From Deltaproteobacteria bacterium UBA3076 (GTDB lineage: Bacteria; Desulfobacterota; Dissulfuribacteria; Dissulfuribacterales; UBA3076), in the NCBI GenBank assembly GCA_002367355.1, contig DFBQ01000042.1:15009-24234 (forward strand): 9,226 nucleotides of DNA. Direction: 5' to 3'. How positions within the stretch are numbered: the stretch's first letter is position 1; every line of letters begins with the position of its first letter. Positions 1 to 5,985 of this stretch are shown piece by piece. The notes beneath the pieces were generated by a model. The model was given only the letters and a program-made list of their open reading frames with translations, ran no database searches and had not been told where the DNA came from. The position numbers and the translations under genes were made by a program.

Positions 1-62
1 TAACAGCTAATGGCTGGCATCCGTGTAGGCATCATGAGTATATCCTGGTAGGGAATGGATGA
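1..62 (+). CDS. C-terminal end of an unidentified upstream gene (partial)
   Basis: The frame read from base 3 is open to a TGA at 60-62 and ends in HHEYILVGNG. Its stop overlaps the cbiD start as ATGA (59-62), the usual arrangement for translationally coupled genes in one operon. The other two plus-strand frames contain stops in this stretch (TAA at 1-3 and TAG at 49-51 in one; TAA at 8-10, TAG at 26-28 and TGA at 35-37 in the other), so this is the only frame open throughout. About 19 residues are too few to assign a family. A cobalamin-pathway gene would be expected from the context, but that is inference. Confidence 0.35.
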   Translation, partial: TANGWHPCRHHEYILVGNG

Positions 63-1174
63 AGACCGGCAAGGTCGAAGGGCCGTTAAAAGAGGGTTTT
101 TCCACTGGAGCGTGCGCTGCTGCAGCGGCCAAGGCTGCGGCCATACTGGCAGCGGATCCTTTGGTTTCAAATATTAATGGGGTGACAATTCCTTTCCCTA
201 ATGGAGCGAGACACTCCTTTTCTGTCAGCAGGTTGGGCAGGTCCGGAGACAGTGACGCATGGGCCTGTGTGGTTAAGTATGCCGGAGATGATCCGGATAT
301 TACCCATGGAGCGGAAATTGTCTCCAGAGTGAGGATCATTTCATTTGATGTAATGGAAAAATCCGTCACGATACTTGGGGGAGACGGTGTCGGAAGGGTG
401 ACTAAACAGGGCCTTGCCATACCCCCGGGCAATTCGGCCATCAACCCCGTTCCCAAGAAGATGATCAGGCAGGCAGTAGAAGAGGCCTTGGAAAACAGAT
501 CAGGTTTTGAGGTTGAAGTGACTGTGAGTGTACCTAAAGGAAAGGAACTGGCAGCCAAGACCCTTAATCATAGGCTGGGAATAGAAGGTGGAATATCCAT
601 TCTGGGTACGACCGGCATAGTAAAGCCAATTTCAGCAGAGGCATGGTGTGCAACCATTCGTTGTTCCATGGACGTGTGCCTGGCAGCAGGCCAGCACCAC
701 GTGGTGCTGGCCACCGGTCGCACCTCGGAGCGTGCTGCACAACATCTTTTGGGCCTGCCCGAAGAGGCATACGTGTCTATGGGAGATTATGTAATATTTT
801 CTTTAAAAGAGGTTTCAAAACGCCCTTTTCGGCAGGTGCATCTGGCAAGCCAGTGGTCTAAGCTGATCAAGATAGCCATGGGGTGGGAGCAGACTAATGT
901 AAAACACGGTGCCCTCAATACACCTGAGGCGCTGGCCTTCCTTGCTACACTGGTCCCGGATATCTCTCTTGAATCCATTTCAGGTGCGAATACCGTGAGG
1001 GAAATCTTTATTTCAATGAAAGACAGGGGTGTTGAGAGAGGCAGAATGATAGAGGCAGTCTGCTCCGAGGCCTTCAAAAGGCTAAAGCCTGTTCTCAAAC
1101 CGGATCAGGATCTAATGATCCATCTTGTGTCATATTCCAAAAAAGTAGTTGAGAGTTTCCCGATCAAGAATTAG
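59..1174 (+). CDS. cbiD: Cobalt-precorrin-5B C1-methyltransferase CbiD
   Basis: CbiD uses S-adenosylmethionine to methylate C1 of cobalt-precorrin-5B in the anaerobic, cobalt-early branch of cobalamin synthesis in the cytosol. The 371-residue product is of normal family length and opens with the family signature GFSTGACAAAAAKAA (residues 13-27). Further in it has GDGVGRVTKQGLAIPPG, where CbiD proteins are rich in glycine and proline, and VVLATGRTSE (about residues 218-227). ATG 59 is the only usable start: the frame has a stop at 35-37 and no other start codon before 59. A weak AGGGA (50-54) lies 4 bases upstream. The start overlaps the upstream stop as ATGA, suggesting an operon, and cbiET follows after a repeat-filled gap. 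A 24-bp perfect palindrome lies within the coding sequence at 689-712. Arginine codons are mostly AGG/AGA (15 of 20 by hand count). Confidence 0.95.
   Translation: MKTGKVEGPLKEGFSTGACAAAAAKAAAILAADPLVSNINGVTIPFPNGARHSFSVSRLGRSGDSDAWACVVKYAGDDPDITHGAEIVSRVRIISFDVMEKSVTILGGDGVGRVTKQGLAIPPGNSAINPVPKKMIRQAVEEALENRSGFEVEVTVSVPKGKELAAKTLNHRLGIEGGISILGTTGIVKPISAEAWCATIRCSMDVCLAAGQHHVVLATGRTSERAAQHLLGLPEEAYVSMGDYVIFSLKEVSKRPFRQVHLASQWSKLIKIAMGWEQTNVKHGALNTPEALAFLATLVPDISLESISGANTVREIFISMKDRGVERGRMIEAVCSEAFKRLKPVLKPDQDLMIHLVSYSKKVVESFPIKN
689..712. repeat. 24-bp perfect palindrome inside cbiD
   Basis: The arm GGCCAGCACCAC (689-700) is followed directly by its exact reverse complement GTGGTGCTGGCC (701-712), centred on CACGTG, with no mismatch and no spacer. 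It encodes the GQHHVVLA stretch just before the conserved TGRTSE motif of CbiD. In mRNA it could fold into a strong hairpin, losing only a few central bases to the loop. Protein sequence alone does not require such symmetry at the third codon positions. No function is known to me. Confidence 0.9.
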
Positions 1175-1257
1175 AAATTGTAGCCGTTCACGGCTTGAAA
1201 CTTGAAAGTAGAAATTTGGGAAAGATGAAACGAGTTTACGAGTTAGATGATAAGTTT

Positions 1258-1346
1258 TCAATAAGTCTGGGTACCAGTCACTGGATTCCGGCGAAAGCCG
1301 GAATCCAGTGGATAGTCGCAAAATATGATTTGCCCGGACTTATTGA
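1258..1346. repeat. Nested palindromic element (MITE/REP-like)
   Basis: This 89-bp element has two nested inverted repeats. The outer arms are TCAATAAGTCTGGG (1258-1271) and CCCGGACTTATTGA (1333-1346), complementary at 13 of 14 positions. The inner arms CACTGGATTCCGGC (1279-1292) and GCCGGAATCCAGTG (1297-1310) are perfectly complementary over 14 bp and enclose a GAAA tetraloop. GGATTCCGGC-type palindromes are a recurrent intergenic repeat in Proteobacteria, so this is probably one member of a genome-wide family. There is no U-run after the hairpin, so it does not look like an intrinsic terminator. The right end abuts the four-helix-bundle relic. Confidence 0.75.
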
Positions 1347-1490
1347 GAAATTACGTTAGATGTTTACAAGCTGCCAGAAAAGTTATCAAATATAGTCTGG
1401 CACGACTTTGATAAGTGGAACAAAAAGGTTCAGAACACCGTAGGCTATTAGATAATACGACCATCTGAAACAGTACAAAAGCATGAAGGC
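1347..1490 (+). pseudogene. Relic of a four-helix-bundle (23S-IVP/S23-like) protein gene
   Basis: Frame 1347 reads EITLDVYKLPEKLSNIVW and then HDFDKWNKKVQNTVGY, followed by TAG at 1449-1451. Reading on in the same frame gives IIRPSETVQKHEG. From memory, intact members of the four-helix-bundle protein family (related to proteins encoded in 23S rRNA intervening sequences) have the pattern LDVYKLxEKLSxxIW, then W-x-x-K-V-Q-N-T-V-G-Y-Q-I-I-R-S-S-D-S-I-A-A-N-I-A-E-G. The TAG therefore sits where Gln is expected, and about two codons are missing before EG. No start codon remains because the palindromic element ends directly upstream, and the last two-thirds of the gene are replaced by the 44-bp repeat. 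It is a decayed 5' fragment. The assignment rests on motif memory, not a search. Confidence 0.6.
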
Positions 1491-1525
1491 AAAATTTCCA
1501 ATTTCTAATTTCCAATTTCAACGTT
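1482..1525 (+). repeat. Dispersed 44-bp AT-rich repeat, copy A
   Basis: The copy begins with CATGAAGGC and continues with heptamer-like AATTTCC/AATTTCT units, ending in AATTTCAACGTT. It matches copy B (5279-5322) at 41 of 44 positions in the same orientation; the differences are at 1491, 1508 and 1513. Copy A supplies an ATG (1483) and about 14 codons to the longest possible cbiET frame, which encourages a wrong start call there. Confidence 0.8.
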
Positions 1526-1560
1526 TCGCAAACGCTTACATTAGATCTAACCGGCAGACT

Positions 1561-2781
1561 GTGAAGGAAAACAAACAAGAAGGAACAATATATGTATTAG
1601 GGGTTGGTCCGGAGGGCCTTTCTCCTGCGGGAGAAAAGTGCCTGCATAGGGCCTCCATGGTATTTGGGGCAGAGCGTTTTAGTTTTATGGTGCCTGAGGA
1701 TAAGCCCTTAAGACCTGTTATGCCTGTAGAAAAGCTTATTGAGGATTTAAAGGACGGTTCAGGGCCGGGAGATGTAGTTGTCATTGCCTCAGGGGACCCC
1801 CTGTTTTTTGGGATTGGACGAGTACTGATGAGAGAGCTTTCTTTTGAACGTCTTTGCTTTATACCATCTGTTACCAGTGTCCAGCTTGCGTGCTCAAAGC
1901 TCAAGATACCCTGGGATGATCTGATCAGCCTGAGCTTCCATGGAAGAAATTCCGGTATTATTGAGGAGCTTTATCCCCACCTGAAAAGTCAGGACAGGAC
2001 AAAAATCGCCTTGCTGACAGACCCTGTTAATACCCCCCGGAAAATTGCGCAGGCCTTACTGGACGCAGGACTGGAAGGGCTTACAATCCATGTGGCAGAG
2101 GACTTGGGGGGCAGTTCTCAGAAAACAGGGTCTTACTCTTTAGAACAGGCCTCTTCCAGAGACTTCCATCCTCTAAACGTCGTGGTCCTTACCGGGAAGA
2201 TCAAGTGGGCAACTGGTGGATTCGGTCGAAGGGAGGATGCATATCAGCACAGGGGTGGCCTGATCACAAAGGCCGAGGTCCGCTCAGTAGTCCTCGGGGC
2301 CCTTGAGATACCTTCAAAGGGCGTCATGTGGGATATTGGCGCCGGCAGTGGATCTGTTTCAATTGAGGCCGCAGGTCTTGCCCCAGGACTCAGAATTATT
2401 GCTGTTGAAAAGAACAAAGAACGTATCGAGGACATAAAGGCCAATATCCGCAGGCATCAAACATTAAACATAGACCTGATAGAGGGGAGCGCTCCGGAGG
2501 TGCTGGAAGGGCTCCCCGAACCTGACAGGGTATTTATAGGCGGAGGAGGAATCGCTCTCTCATCCATTCTAAAAAAAATTGTTTGTCGTCTTAAGGGAAG
2601 AGGACCTGTAGTCGCTACGGCTATTACTTTGGAATCACTGATGCTCCTGTCAGATAAACCGGCCCTGGATGGTTTCCGGATCGAAGTGAGTCAGGTACAG
2701 GTATCCAGGTTGAGGCCCCTGGGCCAGGGCCGGATACTCTCGGCTCACAATCCTGTGTTTGTGATAAAGGCATGGCGCTGA
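1561..2781 (+). CDS. cbiET: Fused CbiE-CbiT: cobalt-precorrin C5,C15-methyltransferase (decarboxylating), CobL type
   Basis: This bifunctional enzyme methylates the corrin ring at C5 and C15 and removes the C12 acetate carboxyl, late in cobalamin synthesis. From GTG 1561 it has 406 residues, close to usual CobL size. The CbiE domain begins at TIYVLGVGPEGLS (from residue 9), with SGDPLFFGIG at 77-86, typical of tetrapyrrole methylases. The CbiT domain follows with GLITKAEVR at 233-241 and the SAM-binding loop DIGAGSGSVSIEAA from 258. The frame is open back to ATG 1483, but those 26 extra codons are mostly the 44-bp repeat also found before marC, and the family normally begins close to IYVLGVGP. 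I therefore prefer GTG 1561, although neither start has a clear ribosome-binding site. The 3' end overlaps waaA by 10 bp. Function is sure; the start is not. Confidence 0.93.
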   Translation: MKENKQEGTIYVLGVGPEGLSPAGEKCLHRASMVFGAERFSFMVPEDKPLRPVMPVEKLIEDLKDGSGPGDVVVIASGDPLFFGIGRVLMRELSFERLCFIPSVTSVQLACSKLKIPWDDLISLSFHGRNSGIIEELYPHLKSQDRTKIALLTDPVNTPRKIAQALLDAGLEGLTIHVAEDLGGSSQKTGSYSLEQASSRDFHPLNVVVLTGKIKWATGGFGRREDAYQHRGGLITKAEVRSVVLGALEIPSKGVMWDIGAGSGSVSIEAAGLAPGLRIIAVEKNKERIEDIKANIRRHQTLNIDLIEGSAPEVLEGLPEPDRVFIGGGGIALSSILKKIVCRLKGRGPVVATAITLESLMLLSDKPALDGFRIEVSQVQVSRLRPLGQGRILSAHNPVFVIKAWR

Positions 2782-4076
2782 CACGCCCGGCACTGATAAT
2801 ATATAACCTGCTCCAGGTTGCGGCCCTGCCGTGGCTGGGTCCCCCGGCCCTGCTATATCTTCTTTCCAGGTCCAAGTACAGGGGCCACCTGGCAGGAAGG
2901 CTCGGAAGGCTTCCCGACCTGTCTCCCCTCAAGGGGCGGTCCCCCAGGATATGGGTTCATGCCCTGTCAGTCGGGGAAGTAAATGCAGCATCGGCCCTGG
3001 TAACAGCCATCTCTCAAAGGTGGCAAGGGGCAGGGATAATCTGCTCCGCCACAACGGCTACAGGGCTCACTGCCTTTAAAAAAAACCTGGGCCATACTGC
3101 CCATGTGATCACCACGGCTCCTTTTGATCTGCTACCTTTAGTAAACAATGTAATAAAGGCAATATCGCCCGACTGCTTTATTCTTGTTGAGACAGACGTC
3201 TGGCCTAACTGGATATGGAGCATGCGACATTCAGGTATCCCCACGATGCTGGTAAACGGGAGCCTGTCTTCCAGTTCAGCAGAGAGACTTTCACATCTGG
3301 GGCCGGTAAAAGACATACTGTATGGAGGCTTTGATCTGCTCGCCATGCAGTCACCTTATGACAGGGAACGGCTTTTGAGGCTTGGTTTTCCCACGGACAG
3401 AGTGAGTGCCCCCGGAAACCTGAAATACGACCTTGAAGTGCCCCAAATTGATGAATCTGAAAAGATCCTTCTCAGAGAGTCCATAGGTCTTGAGCCCACA
3501 GCACCGCTTTGGGTGGCAGGGAGCACGCATCCCGGAGAAGAAGAGCTGATACTTGCTGTCCATAAGGGCCTTAAACAGGTATTCCCAGAGCTTCAACTTC
3601 TCCTGACCCCAAGGGACCCGAAACGTGGACCGGAACTGGAATCTCTGGCAAGGGAGATGGGATTTAAGGCCGTAAGGCGCAGCGCGGCTGCGAAGTCCGG
3701 TGACGTAGACATAGTGGTGTTGGATACCCTTGGAGAGCTCTTAAAGTGCTACAGCCTCTGTGATGTAGCATTTGTGGGGGGGACCCTGGTAAATATCGGG
3801 GGCCATAATCTGCTTGAGCCCGCGGCCTATGGAGTGCCGGTGCTCTTTGGTCCCTATGTTGAAAGCGCGCGTACTATAGCAGAAGATCTTCTGGCCTGCG
3901 GAGGAGGCAGGCGTGTGTCAGGAAAAGAAGAATTGCAAGGGATTTTAAACAAGCTCCTGAAAGACCCTTTTGAGCGTAAAAATATGGGTGGCAGGGCAAA
4001 GAACCTTTTACAAAAAAACCAGGGCGCTGTGGCTAGGTATCTGAATCTTGTAGCGAAAGCGCTCAGGGAAATTTAG
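2772..4076 (+). CDS. waaA: 3-deoxy-D-manno-octulosonic acid (Kdo) transferase WaaA/KdtA
   Basis: WaaA transfers Kdo from CMP-Kdo to lipid IVA at the cytoplasmic face of the inner membrane, starting the lipopolysaccharide inner core. The 434 residues match family length. A hydrophobic N-terminal anchor spans about residues 7-31, followed by a basic stretch. IWVHALSVGEV (60-70) contains the glutamate (E69) that corresponds to the proposed catalytic base of this GT-B family. ETDVWPN (140-146) is the variant of the usual ETELWPN. The C-terminal half has FVGGTLVNIGGHNLLEPAAYG and VLFGPY, the nucleotide-sugar side. ATG 2772 lies 10 bp inside cbiET and has only a close AAAGG (2766-2770), so translation may depend on cbiET. 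No other in-frame start lies just upstream. Whether it adds one or more Kdo residues cannot be read from the sequence. Confidence 0.95.
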   Translation: MALTRPALIIYNLLQVAALPWLGPPALLYLLSRSKYRGHLAGRLGRLPDLSPLKGRSPRIWVHALSVGEVNAASALVTAISQRWQGAGIICSATTATGLTAFKKNLGHTAHVITTAPFDLLPLVNNVIKAISPDCFILVETDVWPNWIWSMRHSGIPTMLVNGSLSSSSAERLSHLGPVKDILYGGFDLLAMQSPYDRERLLRLGFPTDRVSAPGNLKYDLEVPQIDESEKILLRESIGLEPTAPLWVAGSTHPGEEELILAVHKGLKQVFPELQLLLTPRDPKRGPELESLAREMGFKAVRRSAAAKSGDVDIVVLDTLGELLKCYSLCDVAFVGGTLVNIGGHNLLEPAAYGVPVLFGPYVESARTIAEDLLACGGGRRVSGKEELQGILNKLLKDPFERKNMGGRAKNLLQKNQGAVARYLNLVAKALREI

Positions 4077-4115
4077 TGATTTGGTGATTTGGTTGTCCGT
4101 GTGGGTCTGTGTGGG
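4076..4115. repeat. Short tandem repeats in the waaA-lpxK spacer
   Basis: Directly at the waaA stop, the 8-mer GTGATTTG occurs twice in tandem (4076-4083, 4084-4091). It is followed by a 10-mer TCYGTGTGGG twice (4096-4105, 4106-4115) and then a partial third TCAGTGG. A small inverted repeat GCTAA/TTAGC (4122-4126, 4134-4138) comes next, before the lpxK ribosome-binding site. I see no hairpin plus U-run, so there is no evident terminator between waaA and lpxK. Confidence 0.7.
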
Positions 4116-4161
4116 TCAGTGGCTAATTATTGGTTAGCTAATGTAAAAGTTTGGAGATATT

Positions 4162-5250
4162 TTGAAAGATAGCACCTTATCACTGCTCTTGGCCCTTGGC
4201 AGGCCACTTTCGCCCGTATACAGCGCTCTGATGAAGATCAGGGCATGGGCCTACAGGAGAGGGTATCTTGCCACAAGGAGGCTTCCGTGCCCTGTGATAA
4301 GCATAGGCAATCTTTCCCTTGGCGGGACAGGAAAGACCCCTCATGTCCTGGCTGTAGCCAATTGGCTGAAGAGCCGGGGGATCCGTCCGGCTGTTGTGAG
4401 CAGAGGGTATGGAGGAAGAGCAGGGCGTGGCCCCCTCGTGGCCTCTGATGGTACGAGTGTGATGGTTTCCCCGCGGGATGCCGGGGATGAGCCTGTGATG
4501 ATGGCCGAGGCCCTTTCGGGTATCCCTGTGGTAGTTGGTTCGGACAGGTATGCTGGTGGAAAGCTTGCTGTAGAGCGCTTTGGTGCACAGGCAATCGTCC
4601 TTGATGACGGTTTCCAGCATATGGCCCTTTTCCGGGATGTTGATCTTGTGCTGCTGCCTGCAATAAATTTTTTTGGGACGCAATGGGTATTCCCGGGGGG
4701 TGATCTGAGAGAGCCTGTCTCAGCGCTTTCCAGGGCGACCGCGATTCTGCTGACCAGGGCAGAAGCATTATCTTTCGCTGACCAGGAGATAGGCAGGCGA
4801 GAGCTTCAGACAATGGTCCCGGGTCGGCCTGTATTCCTGAGTGAGATGCGGGCCACGAAATTTCTTTCAATGGAGGGGGAAATTGAAACGCCTGACGCGC
4901 TGGCAGGTGAGCCATTATTTGCTGTTTGTGCCATTGCCGGTCCTGAATTCTTTTTTGCAATCCTGGAGAATCTGGAAGCGGATTTAAAGGGTAAAGTAGC
5001 TTTCTCTGACCACTATTCATATAAAAGGAATGATCTGAGCAAATTGATGGCACAGGCCGGGAAACTGGGAGCAAAAGCCCTTGTAACCACACATAAGGAC
5101 AGGGTGAAGATAGAACCGATCTGGCGTGAACTTGCAGCCAATGGTGAAAAGCCCCTTCCTGTCCGGGTATTGGAGATAGAGGCCAAGCCTGAGGAAGGAT
5201 TTTGGAATATGCTTGAAGCAAGTCTCAATATTGGCAAAAAAGGAACTTAG
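4162..5250 (+). CDS. lpxK: Tetraacyldisaccharide 4'-kinase LpxK
   Basis: LpxK phosphorylates the 4' position of the tetraacyl disaccharide 1-phosphate to give lipid IVA, the acceptor for WaaA, at the inner membrane. An N-terminal hydrophobic segment leads into the basic IRAWAYRRGYLATRRLP, which in this family contacts the membrane. The Walker A motif is GNLSLGGTGKTP (49-60) and the family motif DDGFQH lies at 148-153. The 362 residues are slightly longer than the usual 320-350. TTG 4162 is supported by GGAGA (4153-4157) 4 bases upstream. The next in-frame ATG (codon 24) would remove part of the conserved N-terminal region. It follows waaA by 85 bp, so the lipid A genes stand together and are probably cotranscribed. 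AGG/AGA make up about 15 of 26 arginine codons. Confidence 0.95.
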   Translation: MKDSTLSLLLALGRPLSPVYSALMKIRAWAYRRGYLATRRLPCPVISIGNLSLGGTGKTPHVLAVANWLKSRGIRPAVVSRGYGGRAGRGPLVASDGTSVMVSPRDAGDEPVMMAEALSGIPVVVGSDRYAGGKLAVERFGAQAIVLDDGFQHMALFRDVDLVLLPAINFFGTQWVFPGGDLREPVSALSRATAILLTRAEALSFADQEIGRRELQTMVPGRPVFLSEMRATKFLSMEGEIETPDALAGEPLFAVCAIAGPEFFFAILENLEADLKGKVAFSDHYSYKRNDLSKLMAQAGKLGAKALVTTHKDRVKIEPIWRELAANGEKPLPVRVLEIEAKPEEGFWNMLEASLNIGKKGT

Positions 5251-5278
5251 GATTTGAGAGGTGAATGTTTTTTGTAGC

Positions 5279-5322
5279 CATGAAGGCCAAATTTCCAATT
5301 TCTATTTTCTAATTTCAACGTT
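5279..5322 (+). repeat. Dispersed 44-bp AT-rich repeat, copy B
   Basis: This copy is identical to copy A (1482-1525) at 41 of 44 positions and has the same orientation. It lies 21 bp before marC. Just upstream, GAGAGGTGA (5256-5264) is followed by ATG 5265, opening a 15-codon frame that runs through the repeat (MKAKFPISIF) to TAA at 5310-5312. The frame could be a chance product of the repeat, and I do not call it a gene. Confidence 0.8.
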
Positions 5323-5343
5323 CCATACTATTAAGTAGTCATA

Positions 5344-5964
5344 ATGCACATATTAGAACCTTTAATAACTATTTTGATTCCATTGTTGATCATCATGGAC
5401 CCTTTGGGCAACTTGCCATTTTTCCTCCTTTTTACAGAAAAAAGAACTCCTTCAGAGCGGCGTAAAGTGGCTGCTATCGCCTCCTTTGCGGCCTGCATTA
5501 TCCTTATTTTTTTTGGTATCACAGGTGATTCTGTTTTGCGCTTTTTTGGAATCGGCCTGCCGGCTTTCCAGTTGGCTGGAGGTTTTATCTTTTTTATTTA
5601 CGCCTTACAGATGCTGTGTCTGTTCCCTAGCGGCCTGAAGACTAGTTCAGAAGAAGAACAAGAAGGCATTGAAAAAGAAAATGTTGCTCTTGTACCTTTG
5701 GCGACGCCGTTACTGTCCGGCCCTGGTGCCATTACCGCTGTTTTGGTATGGCAACAGCCACCGGACAGCTCTGTTAACACTGTCCTATTGCTATCCGCGA
5801 TCATAATAGCCTGTATAATCGTTTACCTTATCTTTTACTTTGGAATATGGATCAAACGAGTGATGGGAGTGGGCGGCATCCGGGTAATTACGCGGCTCAC
5901 GGGATTATTACTTGCTGTCATAGCAGTTCAGTTCATGATGAGTGGTTTCAAGAATTTCGATTAG
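5344..5964 (+). CDS. MarC family (UPF0056) integral membrane protein
   Basis: This is a 206-residue protein with about six predicted membrane segments (roughly residues 5-25, 42-62, 68-90, 115-137, 143-168, 180-200). The two family signatures are both present: MDPLGNLPFFL at about 18-28 in the first half, and PLATPLLSGPGAI near 118-130 in the second, reflecting the internally repeated MarC fold. The acidic loop SSEEEQEGIEKE separates the halves. The family's substrate and function are not established; the old link of E. coli MarC to multiple antibiotic resistance was not upheld, so no transport role should be assumed. ATG 5344 has only weak upstream complementarity (AGTAG). The THUMP gene follows by 21 bp. 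Arginine codons are 6 CGN to 1 AGA, unlike the upstream genes. Confidence 0.9.
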   Translation: MHILEPLITILIPLLIIMDPLGNLPFFLLFTEKRTPSERRKVAAIASFAACIILIFFGITGDSVLRFFGIGLPAFQLAGGFIFFIYALQMLCLFPSGLKTSSEEEQEGIEKENVALVPLATPLLSGPGAITAVLVWQQPPDSSVNTVLLLSAIIIACIIVYLIFYFGIWIKRVMGVGGIRVITRLTGLLLAVIAVQFMMSGFKNFD

Positions 5965-5985
5965 CTTCAGAGACAGGGGCATGGC

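Noticed and set aside
7..558. A 183-codon minus-strand frame opposite the start of cbiD.
   Set aside because: It is antisense to well-conserved CbiD sequence and shows no family features.
1279..1310. Perfect hairpin as a terminator for cbiD.
   Set aside because: It lies more than 100 bp beyond the stop, has no U-run, and is part of a larger nested inverted repeat.
1225..1359. A 44-codon frame (MKRVYELDDKFSISLG...) with GGGAAAG just before its ATG.
   Set aside because: Its middle (HWIPAKAGIQW) is simply the translation of the GGATTCCGGC palindrome and its end is the outer inverted repeat, so it is more likely repeat plus gene relic than a gene.
1351..1578. A 75-codon minus-strand frame across the cbiD-cbiET gap.
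   Set aside because: It runs antisense through the 44-bp repeat and the four-helix-bundle relic, and its peptide shows no recognisable motif; the plus-strand relic explains the coding-like signal.
4238..5221. A 327-codon open frame on the minus strand opposite lpxK.
   Set aside because: It lies wholly antisense to lpxK, whose motifs are intact; the predicted protein is rich in Pro, Ser, His and Gln with no recognisable domain, as expected for a shadow frame.
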